Positions 45,740-59,300 of a DNA stretch of 64,000 nt are shown piece after piece. The stretch is taken from the NCBI GenBank assembly GCA_951812995.1, contig CATOTD010000006.1, positions 124,001-188,000 of the forward strand. The letters run 5' to 3'. The notes beneath the pieces were generated by a model. That model had not been told where the DNA came from. It was given only the letters and a program-made list of their open reading frames with translations, and did not search any database. The stretch is from an uncultured Gammaproteobacteria bacterium. Its GTDB lineage: Bacteria > Pseudomonadota > Gammaproteobacteria > Eutrophobiales > Eutrophobiaceae. A program made the translations under genes and the position numbers. Within the stretch, counting starts at the first letter, position 1. Each line of letters begins with the position of its first letter.

Positions 45740-48700
45740 TCTGGACTTAGACGGTACGGCCACCAACCTTGCCACTCTGACGGTATCGGGCGCCAGCGAC
45801 CTCGGCGCAAATGTCGAGACCACGGGCATACAGACCTATAACGATGCGGTGACGCTAAGTAGTGATGTCATCTTGACCGCACCACGGGCACCTTTACCGC
45901 GGGGGTGGACGGCACCAACACCGGCGGCACAACTATAATTTAACCTTGAACTACAGCGGTCTTACGACGATTAACGGTAACACTGTCTTTGACAACATCA
46001 ATAACCTAGAAACGGGTGGCGTGGTACGACTAACCTGACCGGCGATATTACAACCTCGGGCACGCAGACCTATAGGGATACAGTAACACTAACGGGTGCC
46101 ACTACCCTGGAAGGCACGACCATACAACTGATAGGTAGTGTTGATGGCGGACAAACCTTGGCCATTACCGGCATTCTGGACTTAGACGGTATTATCGGTG
46201 GGACCACGGCCTTGACCAGTCTTACGGTATCGGGCACCAGCGACCTGGGTGCAGATGTCACAACCACGGGCGACCAGACCTACACGGGGGCTGTAACCTT
46301 GAGTGGTGCGGCACGGACATTGACGGCAAGGAATGGCGCGGGTGTATTGCAAACGGTGTGGTTTGGGTCAACGGTTGATGGTGGCACCCAGGACTTGACC
46401 ATTACCGGTAATCTGGACTTAGACGGTACGGCCACCAACCTGCCACTCTGACGGTATCGGGCGCCAGCGACCTCGGCGCAAATGTCGAGACCACGGGCAT
46501 ACAGACCTATAACGATGCGGTGGCGCTAAGTAGTGATGTCATCTTGACCGGCACCACGGGCACCTTTACCGCGGGGGTGGATGGCACCAACGCCGGCGGC
46601 ACCAACTATAATTTAACCTTGAACTACAGCGGTCTTACGACGATAGACGGTAACACTGTCTTTGACAACATCAATAACCTGGAAACGGGTGGCGGTGGTA
46701 CGACTAACCTGACCGGTACGATTACAACCTCGGGCACGCAGACCTATAGGGATGCGGTAACACTGACGGGTGTCACTACCCTGGTCGGCACGACCATACA
46801 ACTGATAGGTAATGTTGATGGCGGACAAACCTTGGCCATTACCGGCATTCTGGACTTAGACGGTATTATCGGTGGGACCACGGCCTTGACCAGTCTTACG
46901 GTATCGGGCACCAGCGACCTGGGTGCAGATGTCACAACCACGGGCGACCAGACCTACACGGGGGCTGTAACCTTGAGTGGTGCGGCACGGACATTGACGG
47001 CAAGGAATGGCGCGGGTGTATTGCAAACGGTGTGGTTTGGGTCAACGGTTGATGGTGGCACCCAGGACTTGACCATTACCGGTAATCTGGACTTAGACGG
47101 TACGGCCACCAACCTTGCCACTCTGACGGTATCGGGCGCCAGCGACCTCGGCGCAAATGTCGAGACCACGGGCATACAGACCTATAACGATGCGGTGGCG
47201 CTAAGTAGTGATGTCATCTTGACCGGCACCACGGGCACCTTTACCGCGGGGGTGGATGGCACCAACGCCGGCGGCACCAACTATAATTTAACCTTGAACT
47301 ACAGCGGTCTTACGACGATTAACGGTAACACTGTCTTTGACAACATCAATAACCTGGAAACGGGTGGCGGTGGTACGACTAACCTGACCGGTACGATTAC
47401 AACCTCGGGCACGCAGACCTATAGGGATACAGTAACACTAACGGGTGCCACTACCCTGGAAGGCACGACCATACAACTGATAGGTAGTGTTGATGGCGGA
47501 CAAACCTTGGCCATTACCGGCATTCTGGACTTAGACGGTATTATCGGTGGGACCACGGCCTTGACCAGTCTTACGGTATCGGGCACCAGCGACCTGGGTG
47601 CAGATGTCACAACCACGGGCGACCAGACCTACACGGGGGCTGTAACCTTGAGTGGTGCGGCACGGACATTGACGGCAAGGAATGGCGCGGGTGTATTGCA
47701 AACGGTGTGGTTTGGGTCAACGGTTGATGGTGGCACCCAGGACTTGAGCATTACCGGTAATCTGGACTTAGACGGTACGGCCACCAACCTTGCCACTCTG
47801 ACGGTATCGGGCGCCAGCGACCTCGGCGCAAATGTCGAGACCACGGGCATACAGACCTATAACGATGCGGTGGCGCTAAGTAGTGATGTCATCTTGACCG
47901 GCACCACGGGCACCTTTACCGCGGGGGTGGATGGCACCAACGCCGGCGGCACCAACTATAATTTAACCTTGAACTACAGCGGTCTTACGACGATAGACGG
48001 TAACACTGTCTTTGACAACATCAATAACCTGGAAACGGGTGGCGGTGGTACGACTAACCTGACCGGTACGATTACAACCTCGGGCACGCAGACCTATAGG
48101 GATGCGGTAACACTGACGGGTGTCACTACCCTGGTCGGCACGACCATACAACTGATAGGTAATGTTGATGGCGGACAAACCTTGGCCATTACCGGCATTC
48201 TGGACTTAGACGGTATTATCGGTGGGACCACGGCCTTGACCAGTCTTACGGTATCGGGCACCAGCGACCTGGGTGCAGATGTCACAACCACGGGCGACCA
48301 GACCTACACGGGGGCTGTAACCTTGAGTGGTGCGGCACGGACATTGACGGCAAGGAATGGCGCGGGTGTATTGCAAACGGTGTGGTTTGGGTCAACGGTT
48401 GATGGTGGCACCCAGGACTTGACCATTACCGGTAATCTGGACTTAGACGGTACGGCCACCAACCTTGCCACTCTGACGGTATCGGGCGCCAGCGACCTCG
48501 GCGCAAATGTCGAGACCACGGGCATACAGACCTATAACGATGCGGTGGCGCTAAGTAGTGATGTCATCTTGACCGGCACCACGGGCACCTTTACCGCGGG
48601 GGTGGATGGCACCAACGCCGGCGGCACCAACTATAATTTAACCTTGAACTACAGCGGTCTTACGACGATTAACGGTAACACTGTCTTTGACAACATCAAT

Positions 48701-51700
48701 AACCTAGAAACGGGTGGCGGTGGTACGACTAACCTGACCGGCGATATTACAACCTCGGGCACGCAGACCTATAGGGATACAGTAACACTAACGGGTGCCA
48801 CTACCCTGGAAGGCACGACCATACAACTGATAGGTAGTGTTGATGGCGGACAAACCTTGGCCATTACCGGCATTCTGGACTTAGACGGTATTATCGGTGG
48901 GACCACGGCCTTGACCAGTCTTACGGTATCGGGCACCAGCGACCTGGGTGCAGATGTCACAACCACGGGCGACCAGACCTACACGGGGGCTGTAACCTTG
49001 AGTGGTGCGGCACGGACATTGACGGCAAGGAATGGCGCGGGTGTATTGCAAACGGTGTGGTTTGGGTCAACGGTTGATGGTGGCACCCAGGACTTGAGCA
49101 TTACCGGTAATCTGGACTTAGACGGTACGGCCACCAACCTTACCACTCTGACGGTATCGGGCGAGAGTAATCTCGGCGCAAATGTCACCAGCACGGGTAC
49201 ACAGACCTACACGGGTAAGGTGACGCTAAGTAGTGACGTCACCTTGACCGGCACCACGGGCACCTTTACCGCGGGGGTGGACGGCACCAACACCGGCGGC
49301 ACCAACTATAATTTAACCTTGAACTACAGCGGTCTTACGACGATTAACGGTAACACTGTCTTTGACAACATCAATAACCTAGAAACGGGTGGCGGTGGTA
49401 CGACTAACCTGACCGGCGATATTACAACCTCGGGCACGCAGACCTATAGGGATACAGTAACACTAACGGGTGCCACTACCCTGGAAGGCACGACCATACA
49501 ACTGATAGGTAGTGTTGATGGCGGACAAACCTTGGCCATTACCGGCATTCTGGACTTAGACGGTATTATCGGTGGGACCACGGCCTTGACCAGTCTTACG
49601 GTATCGGGCACCAGCGACCTGGGTGCAGATGTCACAACCACGGGCGACCAGACCTACACGGGGGCTGTAACCTTGAGTGGTGCGGCACGGACATTGACGG
49701 CAAGGAATGGCGCGGGTGTATTGCAAACGGTGTGGTTTGGGTCAACGGTTGATGGTGGCACCCAGGACTTGACCATTACCGGTAATCTGGACTTAGACGG
49801 TACGGCCACCAACCTTGCCACTCTGACGGTATCGGGCGCCAGCGACCTCGGCGCAAATGTCGAGACCACGGGCATACAGACCTATAACGATGCGGTGACG
49901 CTAAGTAGTGACGTCACCTTGACCGGCACCACGGGCACCTTTACCGCGGGGGTGGACGGCACCAACACCGGCGGCACCAACTATAATTTAACCTTGAACT
50001 ACAGCGGTCTTACGACGATAGACGGTAACACTGTCTTTGACAACATCAATAACCTAGAAACGGGTGGCGGTGGTACGACTAACCTGACCGGCGATATTAC
50101 AACCTCGGGCACGCAGACCTATAGGGATACAGTAACACTAACGGGTGCCACTACCCTGGAAGGCACGACCATACAACTGATAGGTAGTGTTGATGGCGGA
50201 CAAACCTTGGCCATTACCGGCATTCTGGACTTAGACGGTATTATCGGTGGGACCACGGCCTTGACCAGTCTTACGGTATCGGGCACCAGCGACCTGGGTG
50301 CAGATGTCACAACCACGGGCGACCAGACCTACACGGGGGCTGTAACCTTGAGTGGTGCGGCACGGACATTGACGGCAAGGAATGGCGCGGGTGTATTGCA
50401 AACGGTGTGGTTTGGGTCAACGGTTGATGGTGGCACCCAGGACTTGACCATTACCGGTAATCTGGACTTAGACGGTACGGCCACCAACCTTACCACTCTG
50501 ACGGTATCGGGCGAGAGTAATCTCGGCGCAAATGTCACCAGCACGGGTACACAGACCTACACGGGTAAGGTGACGCTAAGTAGTGACGTCACCTTGACCG
50601 GCACCACGGGCACCTTTACCGCGGGGGTGGACGGCACCAACACCGGCGGCACCAACTATAATTTAACCTTGAACTACAGCGGTCTTACGACGATTAACGG
50701 TAACACTGTCTTTGACAACATCAATAACCTAGAAACGGGTGGCGGTGGTACGACTAACCTGACCGGCGATATTACAACCTCGGGCACGCAGACCTATAGG
50801 GATACAGTAACACTAACGGGTGCCACTACCCTGGAAGGCACGACCATACAACTGATAGGTAGTGTTGATGGCGGACAAACCTTGGCCATTACCGGCATTC
50901 TGGACTTAGACGGTATTATCGGTGGGACCACGGCCTTGACCAGTCTTACGGTATCGGGCACCAGCGACCTGGGTGCAGATGTCACAACCACGGGCGACCA
51001 GACCTACACGGGGGCTGTAACCTTGAGTGGTGCGGCACGGACATTGACGGCAAGGAATGGCGCGGGTGTATTGCAAACGGTGTGGTTTGGGTCAACGGTT
51101 GATGGTGGCACCCAGGACTTGACCATTACCGGTAATCTGGACTTAGACGGTACGGCCACCAACCTTGCCACTCTGACGGTATCGGGCGCCAGCGACCTCG
51201 GCGCAAATGTCGAGACCACGGGCATACAGACCTATAACGATGCGGTGGCGCTAAGTAGTGATGTCATCTTGACCGGCACCACGGGCACCTTTACCGCGGG
51301 GGTGGATGGCACCAACGCCGGCGGCACCAACTATAATTTAACCTTGAACTACAGCGGTCTTACGACGATAGACGGTAACACTGTCTTTGACAACATCAAT
51401 AACCTGGAAACGGGTGGCGGTGGTACGACTAACCTGACCGGTACGATTACAACCTCGGGCACGCAGACCTATAGGGATGCGGTAACACTGACGGGTGTCA
51501 CTACCCTGGTCGGCACGACCATACAACTGATAGGTAATGTTGATGGCGGACAAACCTTGGCCATTACCGGCATTCTGGACTTAGACGGTATTATCGGTGG
51601 GACCACGGCCTTGACCAGTCTTACGGTATCGGGCACCAGCGACCTGGGTGCAGATGTCACAACCACGGGCGACCAGACCTACACGGGGGCTGTAACCTTG

Positions 51701-54700
51701 AGTGGTGCGGCACGGACATTGACGGCAAGGAATGGCGCGGGTGTATTGCAAACGGTGTGGTTTGGGTCAACGGTTGATGGTGGCACCCAGGACTTGACCA
51801 TTACCGGTAATCTGGACTTAGACGGTACGGCCACCAACCTTACCACTCTGACGGTATCGGGCGAGAGTAATCTCGGCGCAAATGTCACCAGCACGGGTAC
51901 ACAGACCTACACGGGTAAGGTGACGCTAAGTAGTGACGTCACCTTGACCGGCACCACGGGCACCTTTACCGCGGGGGTGGACGGCACCAACACCGGCGGC
52001 ACCAACTATAATTTAACCTTGAACTACAGCGGTCTTACGACGATTAACGGTAACACTGTCTTTGACAACATCAATAACCTAGAAACGGGTGGCGGTGGTA
52101 CGACTAACCTGACCGGCGATATTACAACCTCGGGCACGCAGACCTATAGGGATACAGTAACACTAACGGGTGCCACTACCCTGGAAGGCACGACCATACA
52201 ACTGATAGGTAGTGTTGATGGCGGACAAACCTTGGCCATTACCGGCATTCTGGACTTAGACGGTATTATCGGTGGGACCACGGCCTTGACCAGTCTTACG
52301 GTATCGGGCACCAGCGACCTGGGTGCAGATGTCACAACCACGGGCGACCAGACCTACACGGGGGCTGTAACCTTGAGTGGTGCGGCACGGACATTGACGG
52401 CAAGGAATGGCGCGGGTGTATTGCAAACGGTGTGGTTTGGGTCAACGGTTGATGGTGGCACCCAGGACTTGACCATTACCGGTAATCTGGACTTAGACGG
52501 TACGGCCACCAACCTTGCCACTCTGACGGTATCGGGCGCCAGCGACCTCGGCGCAAATGTCGAGACCACGGGCATACAGACCTATAACGATGCGGTGGCG
52601 CTAAGTAGTGATGTCATCTTGACCGGCACCACGGGCACCTTTACCGCGGGGGTGGATGGCACCAACGCCGGCGGCACCAACTATAATTTAACCTTGAACT
52701 ACAGCGGTCTTACGACGATTAACGGTAACACTGTCTTTGACAACATCAATAACCTGGAAACGGGTGGCGGTGGTACGACTAACCTGACCGGCGATATTAC
52801 AACCTCGGGCACGCAGACCTATAGGGATGCGGTAACACTGACGGGTGTCACTACCCTGGTCGGCACGACCATACAACTGATAGGTAATGTTGATGGCGGA
52901 CAAACCTTGGCCATTACCGGCATTCTGGACTTAGACGGTATTATCGGTGGGACCACGGCCTTGACCAGTCTTACGGTATCGGGCACCAGCGACCTGGGTG
53001 CAGATGTCACAACCACGGGCGACCAGACCTACACGGGGGCTGTAACCTTGAGTGGTGCGGCACGGACATTGACGGCAAGGAATGGCGCGGGTGTATTGCA
53101 AACGGTGTGGTTTGGGTCAACGGTTGATGGTGGCACCCAGGACTTGACCATTACCGGTAATCTGGACTTAGACGGTACGGCCACCAACCTTACCACTCTG
53201 ACGGTATCGGGCGAGAGTAATCTCGGCGCAAATGTCACCAGCACGGGTACACAGACCTACACGGGTAAGGTGACGCTAAGTAGTGACGTCACCTTGACCG
53301 GCACCACGGGCACCTTTACCGCGGGGGTGGACGGCACCAACACCGGCGGCACCAACTATAATTTAACCTTGAACTACAGCGGTCTTACGACGATTAACGG
53401 TAACACTGTCTTTGACAACATCAATAACCTGGAAACGGGTGGCGGTGGTACGACTAACCTGACCGGTACGATTACAACCTCGGGCACGCAGACCTATAGG
53501 GATGCGGTAACACTGACGGGTGTCACTACCCTGGTCGGCACGACCATACAACTGATAGGTAGTGTTGATGGCGGACAAACCTTGGCCATTACCGGCATTC
53601 TGGACTTAGACGGTATTATCGGTGGGACCACGGCCTTGACCAGTCTTACGGTATCGGGCACCAGCGACCTGGGTGCAGATGTCACAACCACGGGCGACCA
53701 GACCTACACGGGGGCTGTAACCTTGAGTGGTGCGGCACGGACATTGACGGCAAGGAATGGCGCGGGTGTATTGCAAACGGTGTGGTTTGGGTCAACGGTT
53801 GATGGTGGCACCCAGGACTTGACCATTACCGGTAATCTGGACTTAGACGGTACGGCCACCAACCTTACCACTCTGACGGTATCGGGCGAGAGTAATCTCG
53901 GCGCAAATGTCGAGACCACGGGCATACAGACCTATAACGATGCGGTGGCGCTAAGTAGTGATGTCATCTTGACCGGCACCACGGGCACCTTTACCGCGGG
54001 GGTGGATGGCACCAACGCCGGCGGCACCAACTATAATTTAACCTTGAACTACAGCGGTCTTACGACGATAGACGGTAACACTGTCTTTGACAACATCAAT
54101 AACCTGGAAACGGGTGGCGGTGGTACGACTAACCTGACCGGCGATATTACAACCTCGGGCACGCAGACCTATAGGGATACAGTAACACTAACGGGTGCCA
54201 CTACCCTGGAAGGCACGACCATACAACTGATAGGTAGTGTTGATGGCGGACAAACCTTGGCCATTACCGGCATTCTGGACTTAGACGGTATTATCGGTGG
54301 GACCACGGCCTTGACCAGTCTTACGGTATCGGGCACCAGCGACCTGGGTGCAGATGTCACAACCACGGGCGACCAGACCTACACGGGGGCTGTAACCTTG
54401 AGTGGTGCGGCACGGACATTGACGGCAAGGAATGGCGCGGGTGTATTGCAAACGGTGTGGTTTGGGTCAACGGTTGATGGTGGCACCCAGGACTTGACCA
54501 TTACCGGTAATCTGGACTTAGACGGTACGGCCACCAACCTTACCACTCTGACGGTATCGGGCGAGAGTAATCTCGGCGCAAATGTCACCAGCACGGGTAC
54601 ACAGACCTACACGGGTAAGGTGACGCTAAGTAGTGACGTCACCTTGACCGGCACCACGGGCACCTTTACCGCGGGGGTGGACGGCACCAACACCGGCGGC

Positions 54701-56300
54701 ACCAACTATAATTTAACCTTGAACTACAGCGGTCTTACGACGATTAACGGTAACACTGTCTTTGACAACATCAATAACCTAGAAACGGGTGGCGGTGGTA
54801 CGACTAACCTGACCGGCGATATTACAACCTCGGGCACGCAGACCTATAGGGATACAGTAACACTAACGGGTGCCACTACCCTGGAAGGCACGACCATACA
54901 ACTGATAGGTAGTGTTGATGGCGGACAAACCTTGGCCATTACCGGCATTCTGGACTTAGACGGTATTATCGGTGGGACCACGGCCTTGACCAGTCTTACG
55001 GTATCGGGCACCAGCGACCTGGGTGCAGATGTCACAACCACGGGCGACCAGACCTACACGGGGGCTGTAACCTTGAGTGGTGCGGCACGGACATTGACGG
55101 CAAGGAATGGCGCGGGTGTATTGCAAACGGTGTGGTTTGGGTCAACGGTTGATGGTGGCACCCAGGACTTGACCATTACCGGTAATCTGGACTTAGACGG
55201 TACGGCCACCAACCTTGCCACTCTGACGGTATCGGGCGCCAGCGACCTCGGCGCAAATGTCGAGACCACGGGCATACAGACCTATAACGATGCGGTGGCG
55301 CTAAGTAGTGATGTCATCTTGACCGGCACCACGGGCACCTTTACCGCGGGGGTGGATGGCACCAACGCCGGCGGCACCAACTATAATTTAACCTTGAACT
55401 ACAGCGGTCTTACGACGATAGACGGTAACACTGTCTTTGACAACATCAATAACCTGGAAACGGGTGGCGGTGGTACGACTAACCTGACCGGTACGATTAC
55501 AACCTCGGGCACGCAGACCTATAGGGATGCGGTAACACTGACGGGTGTCACTACCCTGGTCGGCACGACCATACAACTGATAGGTAATGTTGATGGCGGA
55601 CAAACCTTGGCCATTACCGGCATTCTGGACTTAGACGGTATTATCGGTGGGACCACGGCCTTGACCAGTCTTACGGTATCGGGCACCAGCGACCTGGGTG
55701 CAGATGTCACAACCACGGGCGACCAGACCTACACGGGGGCTGTAACCTTGAGTGGTGCGGCACGGACATTGACGGCAAGGAATGGCGCGGGTGTATTGCA
55801 AACGGTGTGGTTTGGGTCAACGGTTGATGGTGGCACCCAGGACTTGACCATTACCGGTAATCTGGACTTAGACGGTACGGCCACCAACCTTACCACTCTG
55901 ACGGTATCGGGCGAGAGTAATCTCGGCGCAAATGTCACCAGCACGGGTACACAGACCTACACGGGTAAGGTGACGCTAAGTAGTGACGTCACCTTGACCG
56001 GCACCACGGGCACCTTTACCGCGGGGGTGGACGGCACCAACACCGGCGGCACCAACTATAATTTAACCTTGAACTACAGCGGTCTTACGACGATTAACGG
56101 TAACACTGTCTTTGACAACATCAATAACCTAGAAACGGGTGGCGGTGGTACGACTAACCTGACCGGCGATATTACAACCTCGGGCACGCAGACCTATAGG
56201 GATACAGTAACACTAACGGGTGCCACTACCCTGGAAGGCACGACCATACAACTGATAGGTAGTGTTGATGGCGGACAAACCTTGGCCATTACCGGCAATC
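33640..56300 (+). repeat. 675-bp (225-aa) near-identical tandem array in tpsA, about 33.6 copies
   Basis: Equivalent points recur at exactly 675 bp from about 33.9 kb to 56.2 kb (33 periods). Each unit has three sub-blocks: a Gly/Thr-rich block with NYNLTLNYSGLTTI and VFDNINNLETGGGGTT; a block with TTIQLIGSVDGGQTLAITG; and a block with GAARTLTARNGAGVLQTVWF. Units differ by a few linked variants. The only length-changing differences are the five indels at 45711-46442. Confidence 0.97.
45707..46442 (+). other. Cluster of five indels with zero net length change in tpsA
   Basis: Compared with neighbouring units: CCCA is duplicated at about 45711-45718 (+4). One base is missing at each of about 45879 (ACCGCACC for ACCGGCACC), 45930 (GGCACAAC for GGCACCAAC), 46020 (GGCGTGG for GGCGGTGG) and 46440 (ACCTGCC for ACCTTGCC). 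The four losses all shorten a two-base homopolymer. The total is zero, so the original frame returns at 46442. Confidence 0.93.
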
Positions 56301-59300
56301 TGGACTTAGACGGTATTATCGGTGGAGGCACGGCCTTGACCAGTCTTACGGTATCGGGCACCAGCGACCTGGGTACAGATGTCACAACCACGGGCGACCA
56401 GACCTACACCGGGGCTGTGACCTTGAGTGGTGGTGACCGCATCCTCATCGCTGGCACCAACGACATTACTTTCAGTAGTACGGTTGATTCTGCAGCTACT
56501 ACCAACCATGGCTTAACAATAGGCCGTGCTGGTAGTCGCAGTAACCTGGTCATTGATGGCGCAGTCGGTGACACCCAGGCACTCGGCAGTCTTAGGGTAT
56601 CGGGCACCAGTAACCTGGGTGCGAATGTCACGACCACGGCAGGCCAGACCTACACTGGGGCTGTAACCTTGAGTAGTGCCGTGACTTTGGCGGGCACAGA
56701 CATACAACTGGTAGCTGGTGTTAATGGCGCACAGGCCTTGACCATTACCGGCAATCTGGACTTAGACGGTGCTGCCACGGGTCTTACCAGTCTTGCGGTA
56801 TCGGGCACCAGCACGCTCGGCGCGGATGTCACGACCACGGCAGGCCAGACCTACACTGGGGCTGTGACCTTGAGTAGTGCCACTACCCTGGAAGGCACGA
56901 CCATACAACTGATAGGTGATGTTGATGGCGGACAAACCTTGGCCATTACCGGCATTCTGGACTTAGACGGTACCGTCGGTGGGACCACGGCCTTGACCAG
57001 TCTTACGGTATCGGGCACCAGCGACCTGGGTGCAAATATCACAACCACGGGCATACAGACCTACACGAGGGCTGTGACCTTGAGTGGTGGTAACCGCATC
57101 CTCATCGCTGGTACCAACAACATCACCTTCAGCAACACGGTTGATTCTGCAGCTACTACCAACCATGGCTTAACCATAGGCAGTACTGGTAGTCGCAGTA
57201 ACCTGGTCATTGATGGCGCAGTCGGTGACACCCAGGCACTCGGCAGTCTTACGGTATGGGGCACCAGCGACCTCGGCGCAAATGTCACAACGCTCACACC
57301 TGCCACACCCCCGCCGGGGATTGCGGATGGCAAACAGACCTACACGGGTGCGGTAACGCTAAGTAGTGATGTCACCTTGACCGGCACCACGGGTAGCTTT
57401 AGCACTGTGGATGGTAACAACCCCGGCGGCACCAACTATAATTTAACCTTGAACTACAGCGGTCTTACGACGATAGACGGTAACACTGTCTTTGACAACA
57501 TCAATAACCTGGAAACGGGTGGCGGTGGTACGACTAACCTGACCGGTACGATTACAACCTCGGGCACGCAGACCTATAGGGATACGGTAACACTGACGGG
57601 TGCCACTACCCTGACCGGCACGACCATACAACTGATAGGTAATGTTGATGGCGGACAAACCTTGGCCATTACCGGCGATTTAGACTTAGACGGTACCGTC
57701 GGTGGAGGCACGGACTTGACCAGTCTTACGGTATCAGGCACCAGTAACCTGGGTGCAGATGTTACGACCACGGGCATACAGACCTACACCGGGGCTGTGA
57801 CCTTGAGTGGTGGTAACCGCATCCTCATCGCTGGCACCAGCAACATCACCTTCAGCAACACGGTTGATTCCGAGGCGGGTAACAACCATGACTTAACCAT
57901 AGGTCGTGCTGCGACAACATCGCCGACCATCATTACCGCGATACGCAGTAAGCTGGTCTTAAACGGTGCGGTCGGTGACACCCAGGCACTCGGCAGTCTT
58001 ACGGTATGGGGCACCAGCGATCTTGCCGCTAACATCACGACCATGGGCGCGCAGACCTACACGGGGGCGGTAACGCTACGTAGTGCGGTGACCTTGACCG
58101 GTAGTGATACGGGTACCTTTGCCGGGGGTGTGACCGGCAACAACCATGATTTAACCTTGAACTACAGCGGCCTTACGACGATTAACGGTGTTGCTGTATT
58201 TAGCGGTGTCAAAGACCTGACCACGGGTAATGGTGGCACGACACAACTGACTGGCACGATTACAACCTTGGGCACGCAGACCTATGGTGATGCTGTAACG
58301 CTAAGTGGTAATACCACCTTATTGGCTGGCACCAACAACATCACCTTCAGCAACACGGTTGATTCCGAGGCGGGTAACAACTATGACTTAACCATAGGCA
58401 GTGCTGTGATACGCAGTAAGCTGGTCTTAAACGGCGCAGTCGGTGCTACCACGGCACTCGGCAGTCTTACGGTATGGGGCACCAGCGATCTTGCCGCTAA
58501 CATCACGACCATGGGCGCGCAGACCTACACGGGGGCGGTAACGCTACGTAGTGCGGTGACCTTGACCGGTAGTGATACGGGTACCTTTGCCGGGGGTGTG
58601 ACCGGCAACAACCATGATTTAACCTTGAACTACAGCGGCCTTACGACGATTAACGGTGTTGCTGTATTTAGCGGTGTCAAAGACCTGACCACGGGTAATG
58701 GTGGCACGACACAACTGACTGGCACGATTACAACCTTGGGCACGCAGACCTATGGTGATGCTGTAACGCTAAGTGGCAATACCACCTTATTGGCTGGCAC
58801 CAACAACATCACCTTTAACAACACGGTTGATTCCGCAGTTACTACCAACCATGACTTAACCATAGGCAGTGCTGTGATACGCAGTAAGCTGGTCTTAAAC
58901 GGTGCGGTCGGTGACACCACGGCACTCGGCAGTCTTACGGTATGGGACACCAGCGACCTCGGCGCAGATGTCACAACCACCGATACGCAGACCTATACGG
59001 GTGCGGTAACGCTAAGTAGTGACGTCACCTTGACCGGTAGTGATACGGGTACCTTTGCCGGGGGTATGACCGGCAACAACCATGATTTAACCTTGAACTA
59101 CAGCGGCCTTACGACGATTAACGGTGTTGCTGTATTTAGCGGTGTCAAAGACCTGACCATGGGTAATGGTGGCACGACACAACTGACTGGTACGATTACA
59201 ACCACCGGCACGCAGACCTATGGTGATGCTGTAACGCTAAGTGGTAATACCACCTTATTGGCTGGCACCAACAACATCACCTTCAACAACACGGTTAATT

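Noticed and set aside
45657-46451. Two short plus-strand frames at 45657-45938 and 46158-46451 as separate small genes
   Set aside because: They are pieces of the same repeat protein read in shifted frames between the five indels.
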